The notes beneath the pieces are model-generated. The model searched no databases. It worked only from the letters and a program-made list of their open reading frames with translations, and was not told where the DNA came from. The position numbers and the translations under genes were made by a program. This document shows positions 47,291 through 57,937 of a stretch of 64,000 bases of DNA, piece by piece. The stretch covers positions 2,480,001 to 2,544,000 of the forward strand of contig JBANDB010000014.1 of the NCBI GenBank assembly GCA_037576215.1. The letters run 5' to 3'. The DNA comes from Armillaria gallica. Taxonomy: Eukaryota; Basidiomycota; Agaricomycetes; Agaricales; Physalacriaceae. The first letter of the stretch is position 1, and each line of letters opens with the position of its first letter.

Positions 47291-49353
47291 TTCACTTCAC
47301 CTAATTTTACGAAGAGCGACCATTCAACTTGTCAGCTCCATTCATTGTGCCTCTACTTATTCATTTTTTCACATCAGAATGGTTACACGATGCATTGGAA
47401 AAAAAGATGAAACCCCAGCGGCGTTCGTATGATTTCGGGCGAGTTTACAGATAAGATTTCGCACCTTTGGCTCAATTACTATGTCAGTGTTTAGTTGAAA
47501 TCCTGTGGGATATGCTCGTGTGGGCCAATGTCGTGTTAGAGCGCGCATGAAGTTATCCCTGCGAGAGGAGTCGCTCGGAGGAATACTCAATTACCGTGGA
47601 GAGCGCCACTCAAACACCCAACAACGTCCAGAAGAAGCCTTGCGGAAGTCAAAATATAGTCGTCGTTGGGTGAAATACAACTTCGATAATTTGACGGTCA
47701 CTTGAGAAGTTAATGGCTTGGTTCAAAGTAAGCGTCTGTGCTACAGTTAGGGCTACAATCCTTTCCTTAGCCTGTCCCGGTTCGTCGTGCTAGCTGCCGA
47801 AGTTCAGCTTGCAACGGTTATAGGTGCACAACTCTTTATAAGCAATAAGCGCTAGCTATCAACTGTGATACCAAACAACCGTGTAAGTTTAACAGCCCGA
47901 ACAAAGGAGTTACGCTGCGACTGCTAGAAGGGAAAAGAAATGCGAGCAGAAAAGAAGGGACGTCTGGAAATTTACGAAAAACGACAGAGAATGAAAGACT
48001 TTGTAGACTCAAGAGAAAAAGCCGTAACAAAGAGACGTGCGGATAAGACACGAAATTGAAGCCATTTCAGCCAAAGCATGCGCAACCTTCAGTGCCAGCG
48101 CCTCCAATCCGTGGCACTAATCCAAGAGCTGTCGTCGGTACCTGGCTGCTCAAAACGGGCAGGAGGTGGGGAAGCCAAGGCCTTCCACGAAGCATCTGTA
48201 TGATATCTCCCCGACGACCCGTCACTGTACGCAATTAAGATGGCGGCAGTAACCTAAGCCGGAGACCCAGAATCGGACTGAAAATTCTCCATCGACGGCA
48301 ATGATATTCACGTCCGGATCCAACTTGAACTGTGCCCCGATCGAATATATCTGCGTGGATCTCCAGTTGCTCCCATTACCGATGTTATCACCATTAAGAT
48401 ACAAGGTGTATGCGTTGTCCCTAACAGGCCATAAGGGCCAAATCATTAATAAAACCCTTGAAGCAAGAGGTATTGCTTTTATTAATAAAGCCCTCTCATG
48501 TCCCAGGGCTCGCGAGGCGACGATGGCCGGCGATAAACAGGCGGGTGTGGGCTGCTTCTGAAATAGATTGTGCCGTCTACGGGAACTATTTTTCTTTCCC
48601 GGTGCTGCCCATCAATACTGATTATACGCTGAACTGAAGAGATAAGATAGTTGTTCTGATAGGTTTAGGAACCACGGGCCGATCCATCGGAACACTGGAA
48701 TATGGTATCAGGTCGTTATTTGTGACGATGGAGGGGTCAGATAAAGAATCGGACAGTGATATCGTAGATACTATGGCTGCAGTCAGGGTTCAAGTTGTCG
48801 TTCCAGAAATGCAGCACCTTCTCGGCCCAGGGTCTGTAGACTGTAGTATGGGTGAACGGAAGGACAGCAGGGTTAGAACTTAGAGAATAAATGAATGTCA
48901 CTGTCTCGGTGTTCCAGAGAGCAGGAGCTCGGAGACACTGGTACGGTGGTGTCGGTCGACGGATCCGTGCCTGACGGCACAGCCACTGATCGAAGCTTTT
49001 CAGGAGGCTGCACGGTGACGAAAACATATACTGGATTCGAATATTGCTCTCAAGATGTATCTTTGAGGCTGCGAAAATCATCGGCCTTCATTTCTACTCC
49101 TAAAATGATACTGCTGATATGTCATGCATTAATATTGCAGCTCTGAGTGCCAAGTTTTGGATCAAGAGCAGTAGATATACAGCGAGAGTATTCAATAGTT
49201 TCTTGAACGAGGTCTGCAGAGGTGCAAGAGGTTGGCAAAAAGTCATTTTTTGTATTGCATATATTATTCTGTCTTTTCTGAAGCAAATTTCGGAAGTAGC
49301 AATATGCAGTCCTCCAAATAATGTATGTCGTCGAAGTATGGCTTACTGCACTA
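47291..49353. other. Gene-poor region with a possible secreted-protein remnant
   Basis: About 2 kb. On the minus strand near 48240-48446, DNAYTLYLNGDNIGNGSNW and KLDPDVNIIAVDGE resemble a beta-sandwich module common in agaricomycete secreted proteins (DNAYTLYVNG ... LDPDVNVIAV). Flanking exons were not found; a further minus frame (48737-49081) could be related. Two AT-rich palindromic stretches occur near 48443-48490. This looks like decayed gene and transposon debris. Confidence 0.4.
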
Positions 49354-49792
49354 CAGTACAAGATGTGATAATGCATACGGTCGGGAGCCACCTCAGCTTA
49401 TGCATTATCACATTATATGCACGAACACGTTGTCTCACGACGTGACATTCCTGTGACAATGTCATGTGCCGCACCCATTTCGGGTATTTTCTTGCGTTTT
49501 CTGCTGTATTTCGTACGAATTTGTGTTTTAGTCCCAAATAGGATCAATTTTAATGAGTTTTGCACCGATGCATATGGCATTTTAGGGCTGTATGCACATC
49601 AATATGCTCCAAATCCGGTATCTTTTAGATGTGATAATGCATACCCCTGCCAAACTTTTCCGGCAACGGTATGCATTATGAAATATCACATCTTGTGCAT
49701 AAATCCCTGCGAACGAGGTCGGGAGTCACCCCAGTGTATGCATTATCACATCTTATGCATTATCACCTCTTGCATTATTACATCTTGTACTG
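49354..49792. mobile_element. Tc1/mariner-like MITE, 439 bp, TA target duplication
   Basis: The left end reads CAGTACAAGATGTGATAATG and the right end is its inverted copy (CATTATTACATCTTGTACTG, one mismatch), with TA on both sides (49352-49353 and 49793-49794). TATGCATTATCACAT-like blocks repeat inside both ends, and a CGGGAG...CACC block is also repeated in inverted order. There is no transposase frame. TA duplication with short inverted ends fits a non-autonomous Tc1/mariner-type element; family assignment is inferred from the ends only. Confidence 0.65.
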
Positions 49793-49794
49793 TA

Positions 49795-50379
49795 TTGAAT
49801 GATCTCTGCGGATGCTGAAATTTATCTGACCGGTACTCATTGGAAGACTGACAGAGGCCTCGGATCATCCGGAAATATATAGCATACTATATTATAGTCT
49901 GGTAGGATATATTGGGAATTTTTTTGGACACTACTGACCCAACCTTTAAGCGATAGTAACCTAAAGACGAATTTAGGTCAGACGAAAAGACGGTAATCTG
50001 CTAATATTGAACGTAGACATGCATCATTTGATGTGTAAAAATTCATGACATAGTTTAAACGCCTAATAAACCATACCGAATAGTTCGCGTGGAATATAGA
50101 GGCCAGGAACAAGTGTAGGAGCGTCGTAGTCGCGGAGGAATAGGACTCGGAAATGTCGGACTGAACATCCGGACAGCGATCAAAGACATTTTCTCTGCTT
50201 GCGACACGACTCTGTTCACTACTATCTGTCCCTTCTCTTCTAAAAATGTCCCTCGCTGAATGCGGTAAACTTTTTCCCAACGATACTACACGATTTCTGC
50301 CATCGATGCCACCCACGGCGATCTGCTCCCAAATATTGCCCTCAACAATTCACGGTGACCCTCCCATGTTCAATGCTCA
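49795..50379. other. Intergenic, no gene recognised
   Basis: About 585 bases with short frames on both strands and no recognisable product. AT-rich spacer near 49880-49930. Confidence 0.35.
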
Positions 50380-51070
50380 ACGACTGCTTCGACTAGCCCC
50401 GTCTTCGCTGAATCCCCATTTTCGAGGACCCTGGGGATGATATTACCAACAGTCTGAGCCTATGGTGGTGCCATGCTGCCCGACAATGGCCGATTCAAGT
50501 ACCCCTACCCCCTTCCCGCCAACATCAATTCCTCCCCACTCGATGACGGCCTCAACCGGCCCCGTCTTGAAGAAATATCCGTTTTCAAGGTCGCTGGAGA
50601 TGATGGCTCAAATGGTTTGAGTCCATAATGCCGCTATCCCGCCCGACAACGGTCGCCACCCCATCCTACCAACATTACCGCCTCCTTACTCAACGAGGAC
50701 GCTGACTGGCGGCGCCTTTGGGATCGTCCTATTTCTGAGACCTCTGAAGACGATGCCGTTGTCTGTTAACCCCCACGATCCCGCTGTCTCGTGATGTCCA
50801 GACTCCATACCATTTCCACCTCACCAGCGTCGTCCCGATTCACGACTATCGCATTCAGCACCGTACGCCCCCATTTTCGAGGGCGCTGGAGCAAACCTGC
50901 TGTCTATTTCCCCACCAATGCCGCTGTCGCCGCCGACGTTCCGCTCAGGTCCTAACCTTCCCAATCAACCATGGTCCACCCACATCAACCGCGGCCCCGA
51001 CTAGCGCAGACATCTCTCCGCCCCCGTTTTTAAGGGTGCCGGAGGTAGCACGATCCGTCCCTCCCTCCGA
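50380..51070. repeat. Degenerate tandem repeat, about five units of 100-180 bp
   Basis: A GC-rich block in which a core like CCCCATTTTCGAGGACCCTG recurs (near 50411, 50578, 50737, 50872 and 51027) with diverged forms such as CCGTTTTCAAGGTCGCTGGA. Each is followed at variable distance by CCGCTGTC/CCGCTATCC and CCCGACAA/CCGCCGAC-type blocks. Spacing is irregular and identity is low. No open frame spans it. It may be an old satellite or an eroded repetitive coding region. Confidence 0.5.
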
Positions 51071-51630
51071 CTGCCCTCTTGTTGCGGCTCTCCCGTATTT
51101 CATGTTTTTTTCTTCATATTTTTTTCGTCCTGACTTTTAATACACTACCCATGTTGTTGTATTAGCACCACAGTACAATATAATATATATTCTTGAGCTA
51201 TTCTGAACCCCGAGCCGATGTACCGCTAGAAAGAAAATCCCATTTACCCAGTAGCTGCCAGATATCAACGCACCACAGCACACCGTATCAGCAACCAAAA
51301 TAGGCAGCCCATATCCTAGTTAATAAGGCTCGGAATGCTCAAGACACCGGTAACCGGACACCGCACTATCGCATGTCCTAGCAGAGTAGAGGGATTTATT
51401 AATAAACTTTATCCTGTAATTACAGGCATTTATTAATGAGACGGGCCTTATCCGTTGTCATACTTGCGTGTCGTCAATCATAAATAGGGGGCTGTGCTTA
51501 TTTATATTTTGATGTGCACAGGTTGCTTCTTCAAACATGTGGTAAAAGTAAGTAATGCTGTTTTCGACAGCACATACAACCTCTTCTTCTACGACTACCA
51601 CCATCTGCAGGATAAACGAGCGGCGATTAG
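51071..51630. other. Upstream region of array copy 3
   Basis: About 560 bases. AT-rich spacer includes a TTTATTAATAAA palindrome near 51394. From about 51575 it aligns with the region just before the ATG of copy 1 (ACAACCTCTTC, CATCTG and ACGAGCGGCGATT-like blocks), so the duplication includes a little upstream sequence. Confidence 0.45.
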
Positions 51631-54600
51631 ATGACGAAGTTCTTTACCTTCGTCAAGAAGAAGGGCGTCGAGACTGCTATACCGCCTCTGGAATTTCTAA
51701 AGGTATGTGGTCACCAGAGTTCAGCAGGCGACTATCATTGCTGATGGTCCGCTAGGCGGCTACTGAAGTAATCCCAGTACCAGCCCTTAAACCAGCGACG
51801 GATATCATGCTTTCCATCTTGGAGAAAGTGTATCAGAGCCAGCAGAATGCTGGGACCGGCCATGAAATCGCAAATCTGTGCCTTCGAGCTCATTCCACGT
51901 TATCTGAGCATCTGCTGAGTGTGGAAATCACGCCAGCACTATTGAATAGCATTCGACAATTTGAAGCGTATGTCCTTATCTACTTTACTTGGTCGTTTCC
52001 TTTATCTGAGTGCTGGTAGGGATCTGCATGATGCCCAAGCAATTGTCCAGAAGTACGAACAGAAGATGTGGTTTCAACACGTCTTTTATTCTCGATCAAA
52101 CAAGGATGATTTGCAACGCCTTGAAAAACGGGTTAACAATACTCTGTCGCTTTTCCAAGTAAGACGTACACTCGCCTGAGTCCTAATACCCTTGTCCCTT
52201 ACCGATTGTTTTAGATCAAGGAGTTGCTTTCGCTTGAAAACATCAGCATGAAGATATACGCATCCGTACAGCACGTCGAACAGAGCACCGCAGGGAATAA
52301 CGCATACCTACAGCGCATCGAACAGAATACTGTGGAGCTTATGAACCGACCCTCCGAACCTGCTCCGAGGCCCGAAGGAGCATCGGTAGATGTAAGCTGT
52401 CCTGACACAAAACCGAAACGGGTGCTCATAAAACCTGTAGACCGTGCCGGGAGGTCATATCACACTCTGTGAAGAGATCGCCAATGGTCCAGGATATAGC
52501 CTACAGAAAGCAGAAATGCGTGGAAAGGCCATTGCTATCAAAATGTTCACAGGCTATAAAGCGAAATCGGTGCGAAACCTGTGTCCTCAGTCTGGACTGT
52601 CGGTATTAAATCGTGGTTAGATGTGGGAAGCAGCAGTCAAGTCAGAATTGACTGTTATGTACGTGACACTCAGATTCAGCGCGTTCTGGCTGATAGCTGT
52701 TTCGTAGGCATCCCAATCGACCTCGCGTTATCGAAACTTCACGTCCTGACGAGTGCGCCGCCCCATACTTGGCGTATGATCTTGGTGATAGAATCATCTC
52801 CTAATTTGAGTGAATGCCCAATTGACGGAGGTATACAGATATCAAGGATCATGTTGAAAGTGTTATCCTGTCGTCTATGCGTCAGGATCATGTTGACGAA
52901 GTTATGTATATGTGTTCCGGAATGGTGTGTATAGTATTGCCTATGATCAGCTATCTCACCTTCTTACGAATGAATCAATAGATTCATGGTATATCAGTAG
53001 GTGGTAACTGTCTGCGTCGGTTTTCTATCCTTATTTGCAACCAGAGTGCATTGATTAATTTGTCGGAGCAAGCTCATTCCTTTGATCTGAGTGCCGAAGT
53101 AAGCACAATTGCAGCTTTATTGATAGACTCATAACTGGATATCATGATACAGGGCTTCGATATTCTTTGGGATTCTCGCGGCCGAGTCGTACTCGTAATA
53201 CGTCCGGAAGTGGCCAACTTTTCAACTGCCTTGGCCTCTCCTGCAGAGGCTGTGGACCAACTACATGTAATGGACGGCATCTGTAATAACGTAGGTACTC
53301 TCATGTGTTCAGCTTGAACTATCTATTGACAGGAAGACTCCAGATCTTTCGTAGCGTTAATCGCATTCGTTACGGTAAATGAATGTCGATGCTCAGATTT
53401 ATCCACTGACCGAGTACGTAGCCGATAAACCGGATCGCCCATACACTACAATTCCGTTTGAACGGGTGGATGAGGACACACCTTTGGCAGGATCTTCATC
53501 TCAGCCGCCGAATGCAACTGTGATCAAACCTCGGCGGGAGCTTCGTTGGGAGATAGCGGCTGGTAGTAACACGGACTTGCGCAAAATCTCGCAGGAATAC
53601 GGATCGTTCGTACGCCGTAATGTGTGCTCCCGTCAGTCTGTCCGTCGATTCCATGCCGTTACCGAAACTACAACATATCGTGGTCACCAATGCAAAGGAT
53701 ATCAGCGAGAGGAACTGACTTTTACGCATGCTATCCTGAATAACAATGTTGTTGTGCACACATTACCACGTATAGATGAAATCTGTGTTATTTGCGGGAA
53801 GATTGTCAAGAGGGAGGCAGGCGGGAAGATGCGGAACGATGACGAGTCTGAGGCAGACTCACCACCCTTCCCACCGTCGTCCGACACAGCGAGGGAAAGC
53901 ATTTCTGGCAGAGTTTCCCTGCCTTCGATATCTAGCCATTCTACACCCCAACAGCAACCATCTCCTCGAGCATCCTTCTGGGTGTTTTCGAGAAAGAAGA
54001 AACTCCTGGGGGACTCGCAGGCGAGTTCAGCCTCTAGTTCTTTGCATTCCCTTACACCTTCGCAAAGCCTCACTGGAACCGTGAGCCTCCCTACGCCGAG
54101 ATCGCTAAGTCTCAGTTTGTCCCGGGGAGGTGAAAAGGAGAACGGGCATGCACTGACTCGTTATTCAAGCCCAGGGAGCACTACTAGTGTCGACGCTGGG
54201 CTGTGGAAATCCCAGAGTACGCAATCATATGTTCCAAAACAGCAGCGGAAGGGACGAGCACCTCCGCCACGGAAAACCGACGGCCTCCTAGCCACTATAC
54301 ACACGTCAAACCCGGCTAAAGGCACGCGAATGCTCAATGGGCGGGTCTATGGTCAAAAGAAGGCGCAAAGAGAAAGAAATCTTTTCGCTAACGCTCCAGA
54401 TGCTGAGCCAGAGTTTAGTGATTGGGGGTATGGCGGGATGGGGAGCGTCAAGTCGTCGAGGGAGGCGGGCGGAAAGGTGTGGAGTAAACTGCAGAGTGAG
54501 GACCGGGACGATGATGACGGCAGCGGGATGTCGTGGGTAAAGAAGCGTCGAGAGGAGCGGGAGCGGAAGGCGCGTGAAGAGCTTGAGGCCAAGGAGAAGG

Positions 54601-54632
54601 AGCAGGCAGCAGCACAGGAAACTATGGCGTAG
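51631..54632 (+). CDS. MLKL-like helical-domain/pseudokinase protein with long C-terminal extension, array copy 3
   Basis: The start at 51631 gives MTKFFTFVKKKGVETAIPP. In-frame exons give VPALKPATDIMLSILEKV, ANLCLRAHSTLSEHLLSVE, then DLHDAQAIVQKYEQKMW, LQRLEKRVNNTLSLFQ, two coiled-coil repeats (52269 on), the N-lobe (CEEIANGPGYSLQKAEMRGK with AIKMF), and HPNRPRVIETSRPDE. The C-lobe reads SALINLSEQAHSF and GFDILWDSRGRVVLVIRPE, with no HRD, catalytic Asn or DFG, so it is a pseudokinase by these motifs. An intron at about 53355-53396 joins EDSRSF to IYPLTEYVADK. The last exon holds LRKISQEYGSFVRRNVCS, YQREELTFTHAILNN, IDEICVICGK, a disordered Ser/Pro region, and a conserved-looking end (FSDWGYGGMGSVKSSREAGG, DDGSGMSWVKKRREERERK). 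Every junction checked is in frame, so this is the best candidate for a working copy. Confidence 0.7.
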
Positions 54633-54975
54633 CTATAGGGACAAAGCATGTTCTCAGTGCTCACAACCCCGGGCTCTCCATCAACTTGCTCATTATTTGG
54701 GGCTACTCAGTGCGGCAGGTGCCACAGCAAGTCCTAACCAGTAGGAAAGGTTCATTGGAAAGTCTTCTGGGATTTTGGCATGGACTACGCATGCAATGTA
54801 TCCGCTTTGTACAAGTTTTCGTTACTTTCCATTCACACAGGGCAATCAAAGCATAGAGGATTCGCTGAGGAAGAAAATGCAAAGTCAATGCAGAGTGTAA
54901 GTTGTCAGAGCTAGATACTCGTCCGGGGCAATCTGCCGCAGATGCCGGGCCGAAGCTTCTTTGTCCTCTGCCACC
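54633..54975. other. Short intergenic region before the WW-domain gene
   Basis: About 340 bases, 3' UTR of copy 3 plus the promoter of the next gene. Nothing else recognised. Confidence 0.4.
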
Positions 54976-55688
54976 ATGGCCTCGTCGACCCCGCCTCCCC
55001 CAGAGCAGCCCGAAACTTCCACCTTTACTCCCGAAAAACCTTCTGAACCCCCATCGTCAACGTCCGAAGAACCGTCGTCGTCATCGTCGTCGGCCGAACC
55101 AACCGTAGCGGCGGTAGCGCCCACGAACGGGGACTGGCAGGCCATCTTTTCACCACAGCACAACACGTACTACTTTTACAACACCGTCACCGCACAGACC
55201 ACATGGGAGAACCCCCTGCTTCCTCAGCCTCAACCCCAACCTGAAGTCGCGGCATCATCATCCTCATCGTACGACGCCGCTCTCGCAGCAGGCATCGACC
55301 CTTCCCTCGCCTACCTCGACCCCGCCCTCAGCGCCCCAGCCGGCACCTCCTCCGCCGCCTACACTGCCACGGCAAAGTTCAACGCCCGCACGGGCCGCTT
55401 CACCGCCAACGACGCCCGCGACCCGAGCCATATGTCCGAGTACGAGAGAGCGAAGCGGATGAGTGAGTTTTATTTCGATGTGGGGGCGTGGGAGTCGCAG
55501 AGGGATCAGCAGCAGCAGGAAGAGGAAGCGGAAGGAAAGAAAAGGAAGAGGCCAAGTAAGAAGGATTTGGTGAGTGCCGTGCTCGTTTTTGGGGTTGCTG
55601 AGCTGATAGTTGTGCTTGTGGGTAGGACCGGTTCAAGGAGCAGAAGAGGCTGAAGAAGATTGCAAAGACCGCTTGGCTGCGAACTTGA
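54976..55688 (+). CDS. WW-domain protein with basic C-terminus
   Basis: The ATG at 54976 has a CCACCATGG context. A Ser/Pro/Glu-rich N-terminus leads to one WW domain (GDWQAIFSPQHNTYYFYNTV then TAQTTWENPLLPQ) with both tryptophans and the final proline, so it can bind proline-rich ligands. Beyond are a low-complexity stretch (SSSSSYDAALAAGIDPSLAY), a conserved-looking segment (KFNARTGRFTANDARDPSHM) and basic helices (GKKRKRPSKKDL). An intron at about 55573-55625 joins that to DRFKEQKRLKKIAKTAWLRT and the stop at 55688. Total about 220 residues. The short WW plus KFNARTGRF layout resembles small fungal WW proteins linked to splicing, but this is inference. Confidence 0.85.
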
Positions 55689-56221
55689 GGATATGTTCTC
55701 GAATACAGTATGTTTTATCATTGCTCTGAATGCTCAGCGACAACGACAACCATCGAATTCTATTATACCTTTGAAATCCTCCCGAGCTGTGACACAAAAT
55801 GTTTTCTTTGTTGCTTTCAGCATAATCTTGGCTTGCCAATGTACAAAGCAGTTCAGGCGGCTTACTATAAGTTCAGCGCCATACCGCCACATTCAGTTCC
55901 ATTGGCCTCGCTTGAGATCACGCACTGAATTTTATAAAGTACGCTACAGAAAGAAAAACAGATACACTAGCACAGTTCACATACAAAATCACACGTTTAT
56001 CTGTCATGATACACAGCTTGTGCTTCAAACATAGCCCTAGGATGAAGAACCATCAGCCGATCCTCCCAAAATAAGACACACACAACAATTACCTTGCCGG
56101 ACAAACACGAGATTTCCCACCTCGGTCGTAGAACCATTCCTCGAGCTTCGTCGCATCCCCTACCACCCGCCCCGCCCGTCGTACCCTGGATGGACGGGGC
56201 TCCTAAGAGCCAGCAATACCG
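55689..56221. other. Convergent 3' region of WW gene and eRF1
   Basis: About 530 bases between convergent genes. AT-rich 3' UTR-like sequence; no gene recognised. Confidence 0.4.
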
Positions 56222-57789
56222 TCAGATGTCATCATCATCCGAATAAAACTCATCCTCATCCTCCTCATCAATCGACGCCAAATTCGTAAAATCAACCTTA
56301 TACCTCAACAACCCCCCAATCCCACCAAAGCCCTTGACAAACTGCGCCCCCTCCTGCGAACGATTCGTCACAAACTCGAGGTTCGCACCAAACTCTTTGT
56401 ACTTTTCCGCGAACCACTCGAGGAGCGCCTGGGGTTCCTCGGATTGCTCCATTTCGAGTCCGGTAGATTTATCGAGGAATTTGGAGCGGTCTTTGTCGTT
56501 TTCTTTGTTGTGGTAGATGATGATTTCCTCTGTGGGGTATGGTTAGGAGGAAGTAGTGAGGTGGTAAGGGGTGCGAACCTCCAGCGGCGTTACGGAGGAT
56601 GTAACGCGTGATATCAAGGTTCTCCCATACGATCAGAGTCTCGACGGCTCCGAGTTCGAGGGCCTTAAGCGTGTCTTCAATACCAAAGCAATACTTGCCA
56701 GTATCCTGACTGATTTCATCAAAGTACTTTTGGATGAGTCGCTTTTCCTGAACAAACTTGACGTTCGCGAGAGACTCTGCAGCGAGTTCGATGGCCTAAA
56801 GACATCATCAGAGACGTGATACTCCGACAGCATGTCAACCCCACCTGATTGAACCCATTCTCACCACCGTAACTGACATCCACGACCTTGATAATCTTAG
56901 CCGCCAACCGCAAGTCGAACATATCACTCTGACTGAGCTCGGTTTTGAAATCCGCGCTTCCCGCGAGGACGAGACCCGTAACGTTGACCTTGTCGTTGGT
57001 GATGAAATGCTGGACGGCGAGCTCGGCGACCTTGCGGACGTAGTTGTGCCTTTTCTCATCACGGAGACGGGAGAAACGCAACGCAGACTGACCTCCTCGA
57101 CCGTGCTTCTTGGGGAGGTCGACGGTGAATTTATGAGTGACCTCGCGGGTGTTCCCAGCGAGGGTGCCGAAGAGGGTGCCGTTTCCGTCCATGACGATGA
57201 ACCCAAACCGGGAGTCGGACTCGAGAAGCTCCGACAGCGCTTCCGTGTGGAACTTGTTGTCGCAGAGGTAGAGAGACCTGACGAGTGAGTCAGGATACAC
57301 AGTGAAGGTTGTTTCCTGCTAGACGTACGTGTTGACAGGCTTGTGAGGCTCAAAATCAAACGAAACTTTCTTTTCCTTGCCTTCGTCTGTGAGGATCGTG
57401 CCGACGAAGAGTACGAGGCCGTTGGGGGGAACTCGGTTGTAGAGCTTGAGACGCTGCTGGGTGCTGGTGATGGCCGCCAGGACGGAGAGACGGTTGACTC
57501 GGGATTTAATGTTGGACGCCGTGCCGTATTCCTGCGTCAACATGGCAGACGCCCGGGATATTTGATCCTGCCAGGATGCTTAGTACTACGCACACGATGG
57601 ATACGGATAGACGGACCTTTGGAGGAAGGATCAGGCTGATCATGGATGTGCCCGCTCTGAAGGGTAGATCAGTATCGCAAAGACGACAGACAAGCATACA
57701 AGGACGTACCCTCTAGCAGAGTCAAGGCTCTTGATCAGTTTCTTGATTTTCCACATCTGAATATTCTGCTCCGCCACATCTTGCGACAT
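56222..57789 (-). CDS. SUP45: eRF1, eukaryotic translation termination factor (SUP45)
   Basis: eRF1 reads all three stop codons in the ribosomal A site and triggers peptide release. The start at 57789 gives [20 protein letters not shown]; in-frame introns follow at [17 protein letters not shown] and GENGFNQ. Domain 1 carries the stop-recognition NIKS ([15 protein letters not shown]) and a GKYCFG segment occurs later in the protein. Domain 2 carries the catalytic GGQ loop ([19 protein letters not shown]). Domain 3 ends with the [15 protein letters not shown] segment and a strongly acidic tail ([15 protein letters not shown]) that contacts eRF3. All signatures are present and the gene looks intact. 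Confidence 0.96.
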
Positions 57790-57937
57790 CGTATATGCGC
57801 TTAGATTTTTAGAAAACGATAAAAAGAAACGGAAAATGGGCAAGGCCAGGTGGCCGCGATGATGGTAGGAAGGAGAAAAAGGAAGACTCGGAAGCTGCTT
57901 AAAATTTCCAGCACGTGGTCACTTGACTCTGATCATC
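57790..57937. promoter_or_regulatory. Divergent promoter region between eRF1 and POP7
   Basis: Only 148 bases separate the two start codons, so the two housekeeping genes must share regulatory sequence. No clear TATA box was seen. Confidence 0.5.

Noticed and set aside
48440..51430. TTTATTAATAAA palindromes at about 48478 and 51394 as ends of a 3 kb transposon
   Set aside because: The 12-mer is its own reverse complement and AT-rich, so matches are easy by chance. Flanking bases do not form longer inverted repeats and no target duplication was found.
52740..52850. Stop codons in the kinase-like region of copies 1 and 3 as proof of pseudogenes
   Set aside because: Introns starting at GTATGATCTT (copy 3) and GTATATGATC (copy 1) and ending at GACGGAG remove them and keep both frames open.
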